Position numbers and translations under genes: made by a program
The notes under the pieces: model-generated
What the model saw: only the letters and a program-made list of their open reading frames with translations
Told to the model about the DNA's origin: nothing
Databases searched by the model: none
Assembly (NCBI RefSeq): GCF_006974145.1
Contig: NZ_CP039456.1
Location: 310,001-374,000, forward strand
DNA: 64,000 nt
Origin: Changchengzhania lutea
GTDB lineage: Bacteria > Bacteroidota > Bacteroidia > Flavobacteriales > Flavobacteriaceae
Direction of reading: 5' to 3'
Shown: positions 1-8,422 of the stretch, one piece after another
Layout: the number at the start of each line of letters is the position of its first letter
Numbering within the stretch: the stretch's first letter is position 1

Positions 1-342
1 ATCAAGTTGCTCACTATCGGAAATTAAAGTGACATCTAAATTAAATGTTTTACCTAGTGTTAAATAGACATCATTGAATGTTTGCGTTTGGTAACCTACG
101 TAACTAATGGTAATTGTGTAAGGTCCTCCAACGCGAAGGTTTAACATGTTATAACGTCCGTCAATGTTCGACGCAGCACCATCTTTGGTTCCCGTTGGTG
201 TATGAACGGCCACAACGTTTGCTCCAGGTAAAGGAACAGACGCATCATCTAAAATAAGCCCTTTAATGTTTGACGTAGTCACTTGTGAAAAAGCAAGCAA
301 TCCGAAAAACAGAAAAAGCATGGAAAGTGTAGTTTTTTTCAT
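1..342 (-). CDS. TonB-dependent receptor, N-terminal part (cut by window edge)
   Basis: The 114 visible residues begin with a signal peptide (MKKTTLSMLFLFFGLLAFSQ) and run directly into a carboxypeptidase-regulatory-like (CarboxypepD_reg) beta-sandwich: IKGLILDD, PGANVVAVHTPTG, DGRYNMLNLRVGG and ISYVGYQTQ. That module is the usual N-terminus of Oar-like TonB-dependent outer-membrane receptors of Bacteroidota, which take up large substrates using TonB energy. The plug and barrel lie beyond position 1, so the substrate is unknown. The frame is open to the window edge. It is transcribed away from the ribosomal-protein operon and separated from it by that operon's terminator. A SusC or other CarboxypepD_reg protein is the alternative. 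Confidence 0.8.
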   Translation of the reverse strand, partial: MKKTTLSMLFLFFGLLAFSQVTTSNIKGLILDDASVPLPGANVVAVHTPTGTKDGAASNIDGRYNMLNLRVGGPYTITISYVGYQTQTFNDVYLTLGKTFNLDVTLISDSEQLD

Positions 343-377
343 TTTTGAGTTAGTTTATAGTTGTTTTAAATCGTGTT

Positions 378-393
378 ATTATGCAAGCATAAT
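378..393. promoter_or_regulatory. Palindrome in the receptor leader
   Basis: Two 7-base arms (ATTATGC / GCATAAT) around an AA centre lie 36 bases upstream of the TonB receptor start codon. It could be an operator or a leader hairpin. Only the symmetry is seen; no regulator is implied by neighbours. Confidence 0.3.
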
Positions 394-415
394 ATAGTTT
401 AGGTAAAAATAGCAC

Positions 416-442
416 AAAAAAAAGCCACTCTCGAGGAGTGGC
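416..442 (-). terminator. Intrinsic terminator of the rpsF-rpsR-rplI operon
   Basis: A 7-bp stem (gccactc 424-430 with gagtggc 436-442) with a 5-base loop is followed on the minus strand by a run of eight T. It sits 42 bases past the rplI stop codon, so it ends the ribosomal-protein transcript before the receptor gene. Confidence 0.85.
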
Positions 443-483
443 TTCAATTAAATTTAAGCTTTTATTAACTATTTGTTAATACT

Positions 484-936
484 TTAGTTTGCTTGTGCGA
501 TAACTTCGAAAGGTAAATCTACAGATACCTCTCTATGTAAACGTACTACGGCTTCGTATTTACCTGTGCGTTTTACATTACCACCAATTACCGTGATGTA
601 TTTTTTATCAATAGTCTGACCTTCTTTTTCTAGAGCTGCTGCCAAATCGATATTATTAACAGATCCGAAAAGTTTATCACCTGAACCTACTTTAGATGGT
701 ATTTTAATTTCTAAAGCTTTTAATGCTTCAGCTGTTTTATTAGCCTCGTCAACTATTTTCTTTTCTTTATAAGCACGTTGCTTTAAATTTTCTGCTAATA
801 CTTTCTTTGCAGAAATTGTAGCTAAAACAGCTTGCTTTTGAGGAATTAAAAAATTTCTACCATAACCGTTCTTAACTGTTACAACATCGTCTTTAAATCC
901 TAAATTTTCAACGTCTTGTTTTAATATAAGTTCCAT
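484..936 (-). CDS. rplI: Large ribosomal subunit protein bL9
   Basis: This 150-residue protein has the usual bL9 length (about 148). Its N-terminal globular domain carries the family signature: MELILKQDVENLG, then GYGRNFLIP near residues 24-32. A long charged helix (about residues 40-75) leads to the C-terminal rRNA-binding domain. L9 binds 23S rRNA at the base of the L1 stalk and helps reading-frame maintenance. It is the last gene of rpsF-rpsR-rplI, starting 15 bases after rpsR, and is followed by an intrinsic terminator. Nothing is unusual. Confidence 0.98.
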   Translation of the reverse strand: MELILKQDVENLGFKDDVVTVKNGYGRNFLIPQKQAVLATISAKKVLAENLKQRAYKEKKIVDEANKTAEALKALEIKIPSKVGSGDKLFGSVNNIDLAAALEKEGQTIDKKYITVIGGNVKRTGKYEAVVRLHREVSVDLPFEVIAQAN

Positions 937-951
937 TGTTATCGGTATTTT

Positions 952-1251
952 TTATTTTAATAAATCTGCTACATAAGGCATCAATGCTAAGTGACGTGCT
1001 CTTTTAACTGCAACAGACACTTTTCTTTGATACTTTAATGAAGTTCCTGTTAAACGTCTTGGTAAAATTTTACCTTGTTCGTTTACAAATCTTAATAACC
1101 AATCTGCATCTTTATAATCTACATATTTGATTCCAGATTTCTTGAAGCGACAATACTTCTTAGCTTTGTTAGTTTCAATATTAAGCGGAGTTAAATATCT
1201 AATTTCTCCGTCTTTTTTTCCTTTAGACTGTTGTTCTATAGATGTTGCCAT
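952..1251 (-). CDS. rpsR: Small ribosomal subunit protein bS18
   Basis: The 99-residue product has the bS18 core: [18 protein letters not shown], then [28 protein letters not shown]. An N-terminal extension of about 20 residues rich in Lys and Gln is common in Bacteroidota. S18 pairs with S6 on the 30S platform, and rpsF lies 2 bases upstream. Residue C34 belongs to the conserved YCRF patch. Unlike the E. coli operon there is no priB or ssb gene between rpsF and rpsR. Confidence 0.98.
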   Translation of the reverse strand: MATSIEQQSKGKKDGEIRYLTPLNIETNKAKKYCRFKKSGIKYVDYKDADWLLRFVNEQGKILPRRLTGTSLKYQRKVSVAVKRARHLALMPYVADLLK

Positions 1252-1253
1252 GA

Positions 1254-1592
1254 TTACGCTTTTTGTTTTAGTTTAGCTCTTCTTCGCTCTGCCCAAGAAA
1301 TAGCATGTTTGTCCAATGTCACAGTTAAATAACGCATAAAACGCTCATCACGTCTAAATTCTACTTCTAGAGGGTTGATCACTTCACCATCTACAGTGTA
1401 TTCAAATAAGTGATAAAAACCACTTTTCTTGTTTTGAATAGGGTAAGCTAATTTTTTTAGCCCCCAATCTTCTTTAGCTATCATCTTAGCGCCGTTAGAA
1501 ACAAGAAAATCTTCGTATTTCTGTACTGTTTCCTTTATCTGATCTTCAGATAAAACGGGATTTAAGATGAAAACAGTTTCATAATGATTCAT
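1254..1592 (-). CDS. rpsF: Small ribosomal subunit protein bS6
   Basis: First gene of the ribosomal operon, 112 residues. The S6 ferredoxin-like fold is recognisable from [18 protein letters not shown] at the start, [18 protein letters not shown] in the middle and [19 protein letters not shown] near the end. S6 binds 16S rRNA with S18. The ATG at 1592 is preceded by an A/T-rich leader and a Bacteroidota-type promoter at 1624-1655. Confidence 0.98.
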   Translation of the reverse strand: MNHYETVFILNPVLSEDQIKETVQKYEDFLVSNGAKMIAKEDWGLKKLAYPIQNKKSGFYHLFEYTVDGEVINPLEVEFRRDERFMRYLTVTLDKHAISWAERRRAKLKQKA

Positions 1593-1623
1593 AAAAATCT
1601 ATTTTATTGTTAAAAATTGGGTG

Positions 1624-1655
1624 CAAAAATAATTAAATTTTATGTATATTACAAC
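1624..1655 (-). promoter_or_regulatory. Promoter of rpsF-rpsR-rplI
   Basis: Read on the minus strand, a perfect Bacteroidota -7 box TATTTTTG (1624-1631) lies 20 bases after GTTG (1652-1655), close to the -33 consensus TTTG. This leaves a 5' leader of about 25 bases before the rpsF ATG. Confidence 0.7.
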
Positions 1656-1728
1656 ATTATTCCCTCTCTTATTTAGCATAAAAGGATATTGTTAATATTA
1701 TGTTAAAACAAACACTTTACCGATGATT

Positions 1729-1760
1729 TTTGGTTTTTAGCGGAAATTTTCGTACTATTG
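1729..1760 (+). promoter_or_regulatory. Promoter of the LytTR regulator gene
   Basis: TTTG (1729-1732), 20 bases, then TACTATTG (1753-1760, one mismatch to TAnnTTTG). The spacing and position 32 bases before the ATG at 1792 fit the Bacteroidota housekeeping sigma pattern. Confidence 0.6.
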
Positions 1761-1791
1761 TCGATATCTTAACCGAAATAATATAAATGTT

Positions 1792-2487
1792 ATGACTTTA
1801 AATTGTGTAGTAGTAGACGACTCAGCGATACAAAGGCTCTCCATTGTTAAATTAGTAGAGAATCACCCCTCTCTCAATTTAATTGCAGAGTACAGTAGCG
1901 CACTTGAGACTAAAAATGGTCTAAATTCACATCAAGTTGACCTCATCTTTTTAGACATTGAAATGCCAGTGTTAAATGGATTTGAACTATTAGATGTATT
2001 AAACAACAAACCCCAAATTATTTTTGTAACCGGTAAAACCGAATATGCTTTTAAGGCATTTAATTACGATGCCACCGATTACTTACACAAACCCATTACC
2101 AGAGAACGTTTCAACACTTCTGTAGATAAAGCTTTAGAGCAACACAAGTTGACTTTAGACTTTAATGAAGAAGAAGGTGAACACATCTTTGTAAAAAGTA
2201 ATCTTAAAAAACGTAAAGTTTATATTAAGGACATTAAATGGATTGAAGCCCTTGGGGATTATGTAAAATTAGTTACAGAAGAGAATAGCTTAGTAGTCTT
2301 ATCTACTATGAAATCTTTTGAAGCCGAATTACCAGAAGGTAAATTTTTAAGAATTCACAAATCGTACATTGTAAATCTTGATAAAATTGACAGATTTAAT
2401 AGTAAAAATGTTGAAGTTGGGGCTTATGAGATTCCTTTAAGTAGAAATAAAAAGACCCAGTTGGTTGATGCTTTAAATAATATATAA
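1792..2487 (+). CDS. LytTR-family response regulator
   Basis: 231 residues: a CheY-like receiver (about 1-120) and a LytTR DNA-binding domain (about 130-230). The receiver has the acidic pair D9-D10, phospho-acceptor D55 (FLDIEMP), T80 (FVTGK) and K100 (HKPI). The LytTR part shows IKWIEALGDYVKLVT, MKSFEAEL and FLRIHKSYIVNLDKI. Proteins of this family bind direct repeats in promoters after phosphorylation by LytS-type kinases. No sensor kinase gene is adjacent, so it is an orphan whose partner must be elsewhere. It converges on priA with only 12 bases between stop codons. The target genes cannot be inferred. Confidence 0.93.
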   Translation: MTLNCVVVDDSAIQRLSIVKLVENHPSLNLIAEYSSALETKNGLNSHQVDLIFLDIEMPVLNGFELLDVLNNKPQIIFVTGKTEYAFKAFNYDATDYLHKPITRERFNTSVDKALEQHKLTLDFNEEEGEHIFVKSNLKKRKVYIKDIKWIEALGDYVKLVTEENSLVVLSTMKSFEAELPEGKFLRIHKSYIVNLDKIDRFNSKNVEVGAYEIPLSRNKKTQLVDALNNI

Positions 2488-2510
2488 CTAAGCTAAAAAC
2501 TAATAGTTAT
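2484..2510. terminator. Possible shared hairpin between convergent genes
   Basis: ATAACTA (2484-2490) and TAGTTAT (2504-2510) can form a 7-bp stem overlapping the stop codons of both the LytTR gene and priA. There is no T-run, so it is a weak terminator candidate only. Confidence 0.3.
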
Positions 2511-4956
2511 CGACATTTAAAACAACTTTAACCGACCGAAAATCTTTAATACTCATGAAGCTATTATTAATTCTAATAATAGCTTCTTTTGTTTTTGATA
2601 AGGATTGCTTCTTTGGAATTTTTACCAAAATATTTTTATAAAATTGGTTTCTAATCCTAGAAATAGGGGGTGACTCAGGCCCTAAAACATGTTCTGAAAA
2701 CATTAATCTCAACGATTTTGCATACCAAATAGATGCAGATTCCACGCGGTTATACTCTTTATGCTTCAACGTGATTTTTATCTGCTTGTAAATAGGTGGA
2801 TATTTATAATTATAGCGATCGTTCATCTGCTCACTATACATCCCTTCATAATTATTAGTAGATACCTGTTGTAAAATATTATGATATGGGTTATAGGTTT
2901 GAATCAACACCTTACCCCTTACATCTGTCCGTCCTGCCCTACCCGAGACCTGAAGCATGAGTTGAAAACTGCGTTCATGTGCTCTAAAGTCTGGAAAATT
3001 AAGCATATTATCGGCATTCATAATACCCACCAGTTTTACATGCCTGAAATCCAATCCTTTGGTTACCATCTGTGTACCAATCAAAATATCAATCTCTTGC
3101 TGCTCTAAGGCCGTAATTATCTTTTCGTAACCATATTTACCACGCGTGGTATCTAAGTCCATGCGAGCTACCTTAACGTCTGGAAATAGCAGCTTAACTT
3201 CTTGTTCAATCTGTTCTGTTCCAAAGCCTTTATTGTCTAACTCAGAACTTCCACATGCTAAACAGTTGCGCAACATGACCATATGATAGCCACAGTAATG
3301 ACAGCGCAATTCATTTTTATATTTATGGTGTGTCAAGCTCACATCGCAATTGGGGCACTGTGGTGAATTACCACAGGTATTACATTCTATGATAGGTGAA
3401 AAACCACGTCTATTTTGAAACAGGATAATTTGATACCCTTCCTGCAAAGTTTCGGTCATTTCTACAATCAGTCGATCGCTAAAATGCCCTTTCATTCGTT
3501 TCTTTTTGAGCTGCTCCTTAATATCTACCAGCTCAATATCTGGCATTAAAACATCATTGAACCGCTTGGTTATCTCAACCAAACCATACTTCTTTTCATT
3601 TGTGTTAAAATAACTTTCTAAACTTGGAGTGGCCGATCCTAAAAGTGTTTTGGCCTGATGCAAATTAGCAAGTACCACAGCGGTATCTCTGGCGTGGTAT
3701 CGCGGGGCTGGATCAAACTGTTTAAAGGATTGCTCGTGCTCCTCATCAACAATAATTAATCCTAAATTGTTAAACGGTAAAAATATGGAGGAACGCGCCC
3801 CTAAAACGATTCGCGCTTTGGCGGAATTCTGCAACACATTATTCCAAACCTCAACCCGTTCATGTGCCGAATACTTGGAATGAAATACAGCGACTTGTTC
3901 TCCAAAATAATTCTGTAAACGTGTTATTAGTTGAGCCGTCAAAGCAATTTCAGGGAGTAAATACAAAACTTGTTCTCCTTTAGCAATGCAATCCTCTATC
4001 AATTTAACATACACCTCTGTTTTCCCTGATGAGGTGACCCCGTGCAATAGAGTGACTTGATGGGTTTTAAAAGACACTTTAATGTCCGCTAATGCAGTTA
4101 ATTGATATGTGTTTAATTTTTTTGTTGATTCATTATCGGCTCCAGAATATTGTACACGGTCCGTTTGAATATGATACTCTTCAAGCAACCCTTTGTCAAT
4201 TAACGTTTTTATTATAGAAACAGATGCTTTGCTTTGTTGAGATAGATCGGCAACTTTTACAGGTTTTTTCGTGGTGGCCGATATGGAAAACAAGGTCATA
4301 ATTACCTCACGTTGTTTTGGCGCCCTACTCAAATCATTCAAAAGGTTTTCTAATGCTGTTTCGGAAGCATACTGATTATGTAATTTCACATAGCGAACTA
4401 ATTTCGGCTTATATTTTTCATACACTTCTTCTTCAACAGAAATCGCATTTTTATCAATTAAATGTTTAATTACTGGGAGTACATTTTTTTTGTCGAGAAT
4501 GTTTACTAGATCGTTTATTTTTAGTGAAGACTGATGCTGTAAGGCCTCGTAAATTAAAAACTCATCATCTCTTAAAACAGATTCGTCTAAAGAACCATTT
4601 GATGATTTGGTTATAACCGTTTCACTTTCTAAGATAAAAGCATTAGGTAATGCCGCTCGCATAACATCACCCAATGTGCACATATAATAGCTAGCAATCC
4701 ATTGCCACAGTTCCAGCTGTTTGCCATTCACTATTGGCGCTTCATCTAAAATTTGATGAATCTCCTTAGCCTCATAAGCTGTTGGTGCATCACTATGAAT
4801 AGAAAAGACAATGCCTGTATAGATTTTTGACTTTCCAAAAGGTACCGCAACGCGCATGCCTGCATTTAAAAAATCAGCCTCTGCTAAGGTTACGGAATAG
4901 GTAAATAACTTTTGAAGTGGAATTGGAATGATGACGTCTATAAAATGTTGACCCAT
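2500..4956 (-). CDS. priA: Primosomal protein N' (replication restart helicase PriA)
   Basis: 818 residues with the full PriA layout: N-terminal 3'-DNA-binding region (1-110), winged-helix part, DEAD-type helicase with Walker A GVTSSGKTE (306-314), DEEH (404-407), ARYHARD-like segment and GSATPSLES, then eight cysteines in four CxxC pairs (about 525-568) for two zinc sites, and the second helicase lobe with IGTQMVTKGLDF and QVSGRAGR. PriA reloads the replisome at stalled forks. Its ATG overlaps the yihY stop by one base (TAATG), so translation is probably coupled. Last gene of nadC-yihY-priA. Confidence 0.97.
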   Translation of the reverse strand: MGQHFIDVIIPIPLQKLFTYSVTLAEADFLNAGMRVAVPFGKSKIYTGIVFSIHSDAPTAYEAKEIHQILDEAPIVNGKQLELWQWIASYYMCTLGDVMRAALPNAFILESETVITKSSNGSLDESVLRDDEFLIYEALQHQSSLKINDLVNILDKKNVLPVIKHLIDKNAISVEEEVYEKYKPKLVRYVKLHNQYASETALENLLNDLSRAPKQREVIMTLFSISATTKKPVKVADLSQQSKASVSIIKTLIDKGLLEEYHIQTDRVQYSGADNESTKKLNTYQLTALADIKVSFKTHQVTLLHGVTSSGKTEVYVKLIEDCIAKGEQVLYLLPEIALTAQLITRLQNYFGEQVAVFHSKYSAHERVEVWNNVLQNSAKARIVLGARSSIFLPFNNLGLIIVDEEHEQSFKQFDPAPRYHARDTAVVLANLHQAKTLLGSATPSLESYFNTNEKKYGLVEITKRFNDVLMPDIELVDIKEQLKKKRMKGHFSDRLIVEMTETLQEGYQIILFQNRRGFSPIIECNTCGNSPQCPNCDVSLTHHKYKNELRCHYCGYHMVMLRNCLACGSSELDNKGFGTEQIEQEVKLLFPDVKVARMDLDTTRGKYGYEKIITALEQQEIDILIGTQMVTKGLDFRHVKLVGIMNADNMLNFPDFRAHERSFQLMLQVSGRAGRTDVRGKVLIQTYNPYHNILQQVSTNNYEGMYSEQMNDRYNYKYPPIYKQIKITLKHKEYNRVESASIWYAKSLRLMFSEHVLGPESPPISRIRNQFYKNILVKIPKKQSLSKTKEAIIRINNSFMSIKDFRSVKVVLNVDNY

Positions 4957-5900
4957 TACTTTTTACTTGAAGTCGATTTTCTTTTGATACGGTTCATCGC
5001 TACATTCAATTCGTAACCTAGCAACAAAATATTTGCATTCAACCAGAAGGATAATAACAAAATAAGTAATGCGCCAATAGAACCATAGAGTTCATTATAT
5101 CTTGCAAAATATTCAATATATATCCCGAATAAATAGGTGGTAATCAATACAAGGATGGTTGTAAACAAAGCACCTGTTGAAAAAAACCGAGAATGCTTGC
5201 CTTCCTTTGTTCCAAAATAATACAAGGTTGCACTTGCCATATAAATCATTATTGACACAAACACAAATTTGCCAATCTTCGTCCAAATAGCACCATAATA
5301 TTCATCAATTAATCCACTTCTTTCCAGATTATGAACAATATAGATTTGAAAATAACCAAGAACCGCAACGGTTAATATTAATATGAATGCTAAAATTATG
5401 GCTACCCCAAAGGCATGTGTGTATTTTGCTAAAATGTTTCGTGACAACTGTTCATGATAGGAGTTTTGAAAACCAGAAAACACAGATGCCACGGCACTTG
5501 TCATCAATAACAAGGATAAGATAAAAATGTACGATATGGTATTACTATCTACGGTTGAGCTTATATTTTGAAAGATATTTTCAAAAAAGAATTCTGCTGT
5601 ATTTGGTGGTAAAAATGATTCTAGAAAACTTTGAAACTGGCTCTTGAATTTATCTCCAGGTATATAGGGAATCACTTTTAAAATGAATAGTAAAAACGGA
5701 AATATAGATATAAACAATGAAAAGGCAATGGCACTTGCTCTAATTGAAACTGCCCCACGTACTATACCTAAGGTATATAATTCTAATAAATCATAAACGG
5801 AAAGCCCTTGAAAAGCTCTAGGTTTTATTCGCTTTAAAAAAGCTACAATTTTATTTACAATAGGTATTTTTTTTAAAAACCTTTCAACATTGTCATACAT
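4956..5900 (-). CDS. YihY/BrkB-family inner-membrane protein
   Basis: 314 residues with about six membrane helices, recognisable from the family segments LYTLGIVRGAVSIRASAIAFSLFISIFPFLLFIL, the central GYFQIYIVHNL region and the C-terminal GALLILLLSFWLNANILLLGYELN. Members are called YihY, BrkB or, wrongly, ribonuclease BN; the molecular role is not settled. The N-terminal 35 residues are basic and cytoplasmic. It starts 2 bases after nadC and ends overlapping priA by one base, so the three genes form one transcript. The context gives no functional clue beyond housekeeping. Confidence 0.9.
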   Translation of the reverse strand: MYDNVERFLKKIPIVNKIVAFLKRIKPRAFQGLSVYDLLELYTLGIVRGAVSIRASAIAFSLFISIFPFLLFILKVIPYIPGDKFKSQFQSFLESFLPPNTAEFFFENIFQNISSTVDSNTISYIFILSLLLMTSAVASVFSGFQNSYHEQLSRNILAKYTHAFGVAIILAFILILTVAVLGYFQIYIVHNLERSGLIDEYYGAIWTKIGKFVFVSIMIYMASATLYYFGTKEGKHSRFFSTGALFTTILVLITTYLFGIYIEYFARYNELYGSIGALLILLLSFWLNANILLLGYELNVAMNRIKRKSTSSKK

Positions 5901-5902
5901 AT

Positions 5903-6760
5903 TTAAACTGCCTTCAAACTTAAATCCATATTATGAACAGAGTGTGTGAGCGCACCGCTTGAAATATAATCCACACCACATTCCGCATAATGCCTTATGG
6001 TGGTTTCATTTATATTTCCAGAGGATTCAGTAAGACATTTATCTCCTATCATTTTGACTGCTTTTCTAGTGTCTTCGTAATCAAAATTATCAAGCAATAT
6101 TCTGTATACCCCATCACTCATCAATATCTCTTCAACTTCATGTAAATTACGTGCTTCCACCATTATTTTTAAATTCTTTCCAGTATCTGCTAAATACTGT
6201 TTCGTCATCTCAATAGCCTTGGTAATCCCACCTGCAAAATCAATATGGTTATCTTTTAACATAATCATATCATACAAGGCGAACCTATGATTCTCCCCGC
6301 CTCCAATAACAACTGCCCATTTTTCTAAAACCCGAATTCCCGGTGTCGTTTTACGGGTATCTAGCACCCTTGTTTTTGTACCTTTTAATAAATCGACAAA
6401 TTTTTTGGTTTTGGTGGCAATAGCACTCATGCGCTGCATAGCGTTTAGCACTGTTCGTTCGGCCTTTAAAATAGATTGGGAAGATCCTTCTACATACATA
6501 ACAATATCGCCAAACGTGACCTCTGAGCCATCTTCAATAAGTACATCTAACTTTAAATTCTTATCCACATAGGCAAATACCTTTTTAGCGAAGTTTACAC
6601 CGCCAATAATACCTTTATCTTTAACCAAAAGTTTAGCTTTTCCTTTGGCATTGTCTGGGATACAGGCCAACGAGCTATGATCTCCATCGCCTACATCTTC
6701 CCTAATGGCGTTAGATATTATATATTTTAATTCGGCATCAAATTGCTCTTGTGTAATCAT
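5903..6760 (-). CDS. nadC: Nicotinate-nucleotide pyrophosphorylase (carboxylating)
   Basis: 285 residues, normal for quinolinate phosphoribosyltransferase, which converts quinolinate and PRPP to nicotinate mononucleotide, CO2 and PPi in de novo NAD synthesis. Visible signatures are E101-R102 (KAERTVLN), TRKTTPGIR (135-143), GGGENHRF (153-160) and LKDNHI (168-173) with the substrate-contacting Lys169. The C-terminus has the SSGNI and ISSGALTHS phosphate-binding loops. First gene of the nadC-yihY-priA operon; no nadA or nadB gene is nearby. Confidence 0.97.
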   Translation of the reverse strand: MITQEQFDAELKYIISNAIREDVGDGDHSSLACIPDNAKGKAKLLVKDKGIIGGVNFAKKVFAYVDKNLKLDVLIEDGSEVTFGDIVMYVEGSSQSILKAERTVLNAMQRMSAIATKTKKFVDLLKGTKTRVLDTRKTTPGIRVLEKWAVVIGGGENHRFALYDMIMLKDNHIDFAGGITKAIEMTKQYLADTGKNLKIMVEARNLHEVEEILMSDGVYRILLDNFDYEDTRKAVKMIGDKCLTESSGNINETTIRHYAECGVDYISSGALTHSVHNMDLSLKAV

Positions 6761-7156
6761 GGTTTAGTATTGTTTCTGCTAAAATAAGAAATACATTTTA
6801 TTTTAGTTTATGGTTTGTAACAAGATTGTGACTCAATCGTTGCATATAAAATAACGCGTTATGAATTTTATTGAAAAATTTCACGCTTTCATCTATCAAA
6901 AAAAAATTTCAACCTGTTCACTTGGAGTACACGTCTCATTCTCGCTGTGGCTTTCATCCCTTCTGGTTTAACCAAATTATCAGGAAATAGATTTACGCTT
7001 CTAGACGTCAACAATCCTGTAGGCTTCTTTTTTGAGGCACTTTATAGTACTGGTTTTTATTGGAAATTCCTAGGATTATCACAACTTTTAGCAGCGGTTT
7101 GTATTGTTATACCTAGAATAATTTTTTTTGGGCACTGTTGTTTTACCTATTATTAT

Positions 7157-7390
7157 CTGTTAAAAGAATTAAGACCGCTGCGCTGCTAGAATATAGAATC
7201 AAGACATGATTTTAACTAATAGATAATCATCGTATAATATATTTATCATTTCAACAAAAATATAATTTTTTATTTCTTATAAAAGACTAAGGTGCAAATC
7301 TTAAAAAAACCTTTTGACACATGCCCAATCTATTATTTGGGCTGTTTTACAAATTTCAATCGGACACTATTGATTTTTACCCATTATTAT
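7157..7390. other. Insertion splitting the DoxX-like pseudogene
   Basis: The coding match stops at ttttacctattattat (7141-7156) and resumes after ttttacccattattat (7375-7390), a 16-base near-identical direct repeat. The intervening stretch has a hairpin gcccaa/ttgggc (7323-7342) followed by tgtttt, but no open frame and no terminal inverted repeats that I can see. It looks like an old insertion or an IS remnant. Confidence 0.4.
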
Positions 7391-7429
7391 AAATATTAAT
7401 GTCATTTTATTATAAATATTAATGTCATT
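7384..7429. repeat. Exact 23-bp tandem duplication
   Basis: Two adjacent identical 23-base units (7384-7406 and 7407-7429) starting ttattataaatatt and ending gtcatt. Twenty-three is not a multiple of three, so it adds a frameshift to the DoxX-like pseudogene. Confidence 0.95.
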
Positions 7430-7580
7430 ATGTTTTCTATTGGTCTTAAGGGGACTCCAAATAATTACCAGCCTCATACTTCTTGCCAATCTCTATTTAT
7501 TATTTTGGGATTTAGACAAGCTCAAAAAAATTATTGCCCTCATTTTTAAAAAACCTTCTAATAAATAGTAATTTTGATTT

Positions 7581-8054
7581 ATGACGATTAAGCTGATAGC
7601 CATAGGAAAAACCGATAACAAATCACTCAATGCCTTGATGGATGATTACATCAAGCGTTTGGGATTTTATATAAAATTTAACTTAGAGATTATTCCTGAT
7701 TTAAAAAATTCGAAAAACTTAAGTCAAGAACAGCAAAAGCAAAAAGAGGGTGCCCTTATATTATCGAAATTAAAACATGGAGACGTTTTGATTTTATTAG
7801 ATGAACAAGGCAAAGCACTCGATTCTGTTTCATTTTCAAATTACCTTCAAAAACATATGAATTCTGGCATCAAACAACTCGTATTTGTTATTGGTGGGCC
7901 TTATGGTTTTTCGAAAGAGATATATGATAAAGCAAATGGGAAACTGTCCTTATCAAAAATGACATTTTCCCATCAAATGATTCGTTTGTTTTTTATTGAG
8001 CAACTTTACAGAGGGTTCACTATTTTAAGGAACGAACCGTATCATCATCAATAA
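7581..8054 (+). CDS. rlmH: 23S rRNA (pseudouridine-1915 N3)-methyltransferase
   Basis: 157 residues, the standard RlmH length. This SPOUT-class enzyme methylates pseudouridine 1915 in helix 69 using S-adenosylmethionine. The C-terminal knot is clear: VLILLDEQGKALDS (about 71-84), LVFVIGGPYGFSKEI (about 101-115) and the end LSKMTFSHQMIRLFFIEQLYRGFTILRNEPYHH. It starts 13 bases after the DoxX-like pseudogene's stop and converges on the HPF gene. Confidence 0.97.
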   Translation: MTIKLIAIGKTDNKSLNALMDDYIKRLGFYIKFNLEIIPDLKNSKNLSQEQQKQKEGALILSKLKHGDVLILLDEQGKALDSVSFSNYLQKHMNSGIKQLVFVIGGPYGFSKEIYDKANGKLSLSKMTFSHQMIRLFFIEQLYRGFTILRNEPYHHQ

Positions 8055-8069
8055 TATACATCAAATTAA

Positions 8070-8369
8070 CTAGTGTGTATTATATATCTGTTTGCGTTTT
8101 TTAAGCTGGCGCTCTAAATCACTAATCGTTTCTCTCACTGCCACTTCATAATTGTGCTCATTGGAGTTTGCGAAAATACGCGGTCCCGGTAAGCTTAGTT
8201 CGATACTACAAATTTTGCCAGAATCATGCTGATTATCATCTTGTTTAAAATAAACGTGCGCACTAATCAAAAATTCATATCTAGTGAAAAGTTTCTCTAA
8301 TTTATTTTCCGTGAACGTTGTAAGGCTCTCACTTGCATCTACGTTTACATACTGAATATTTACTGTCAT
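8070..8369 (-). CDS. Short-form ribosome hibernation-promoting factor (HPF/RaiA family)
   Basis: 99 residues with the S30AE fold: MTVNIQYVNVDASESLTTFTENKLEKL at the N-terminus, the strand containing SIELSLPGPRIFANSNEHNYEVAVRETISDLERQLKKRKQ at the C-terminus. Family members bind the decoding centre and silence ribosomes in stationary phase. The long-form C-terminal dimerisation domain is absent, so this is the short type (HPF or YfiA-like); which of the two cannot be decided. It converges on rlmH with 15 bases between the stops. Confidence 0.93.
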   Translation of the reverse strand: MTVNIQYVNVDASESLTTFTENKLEKLFTRYEFLISAHVYFKQDDNQHDSGKICSIELSLPGPRIFANSNEHNYEVAVRETISDLERQLKKRKQIYNTH

Positions 8370-8422
8370 ATAATTTTTATTTTAATCAAATTTACAAGAC
8401 TTAAATTTATTTGAACCTGATT

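Larger units (their letters stand above)
6861..7568 (+). pseudogene. Decayed DoxX-like membrane protein gene
   Basis: Pieces of one DoxX-like protein lie in order but in different frames. Start: ATG 6861, MNFIEKFHAFIYQKK. A run of nine A (6898-6906) shifts the frame; with ten A it continues NFNLFTWSTRLILAVAFIPSGLTKLSG. The longest open part (6947-7189) includes PVGFFFEALYSTGFYWKFLG. A second shift near the T-run at 7131-7138 hides VLPIII. The gene is then interrupted by about 230 bases (7157-7390), resumes with a 23-bp tandem duplication (7384-7429), needs one base removed near 7458 and ends GTPIITSLILLANLYLLFWDLDKLKK at TAG 7568. It is beyond simple sequencing error. Confidence 0.8.

Noticed and set aside
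2881-3108. 75-codon frame opposite priA
   Set aside because: Antisense shadow across the priA zinc and helicase region; no domain or promoter.
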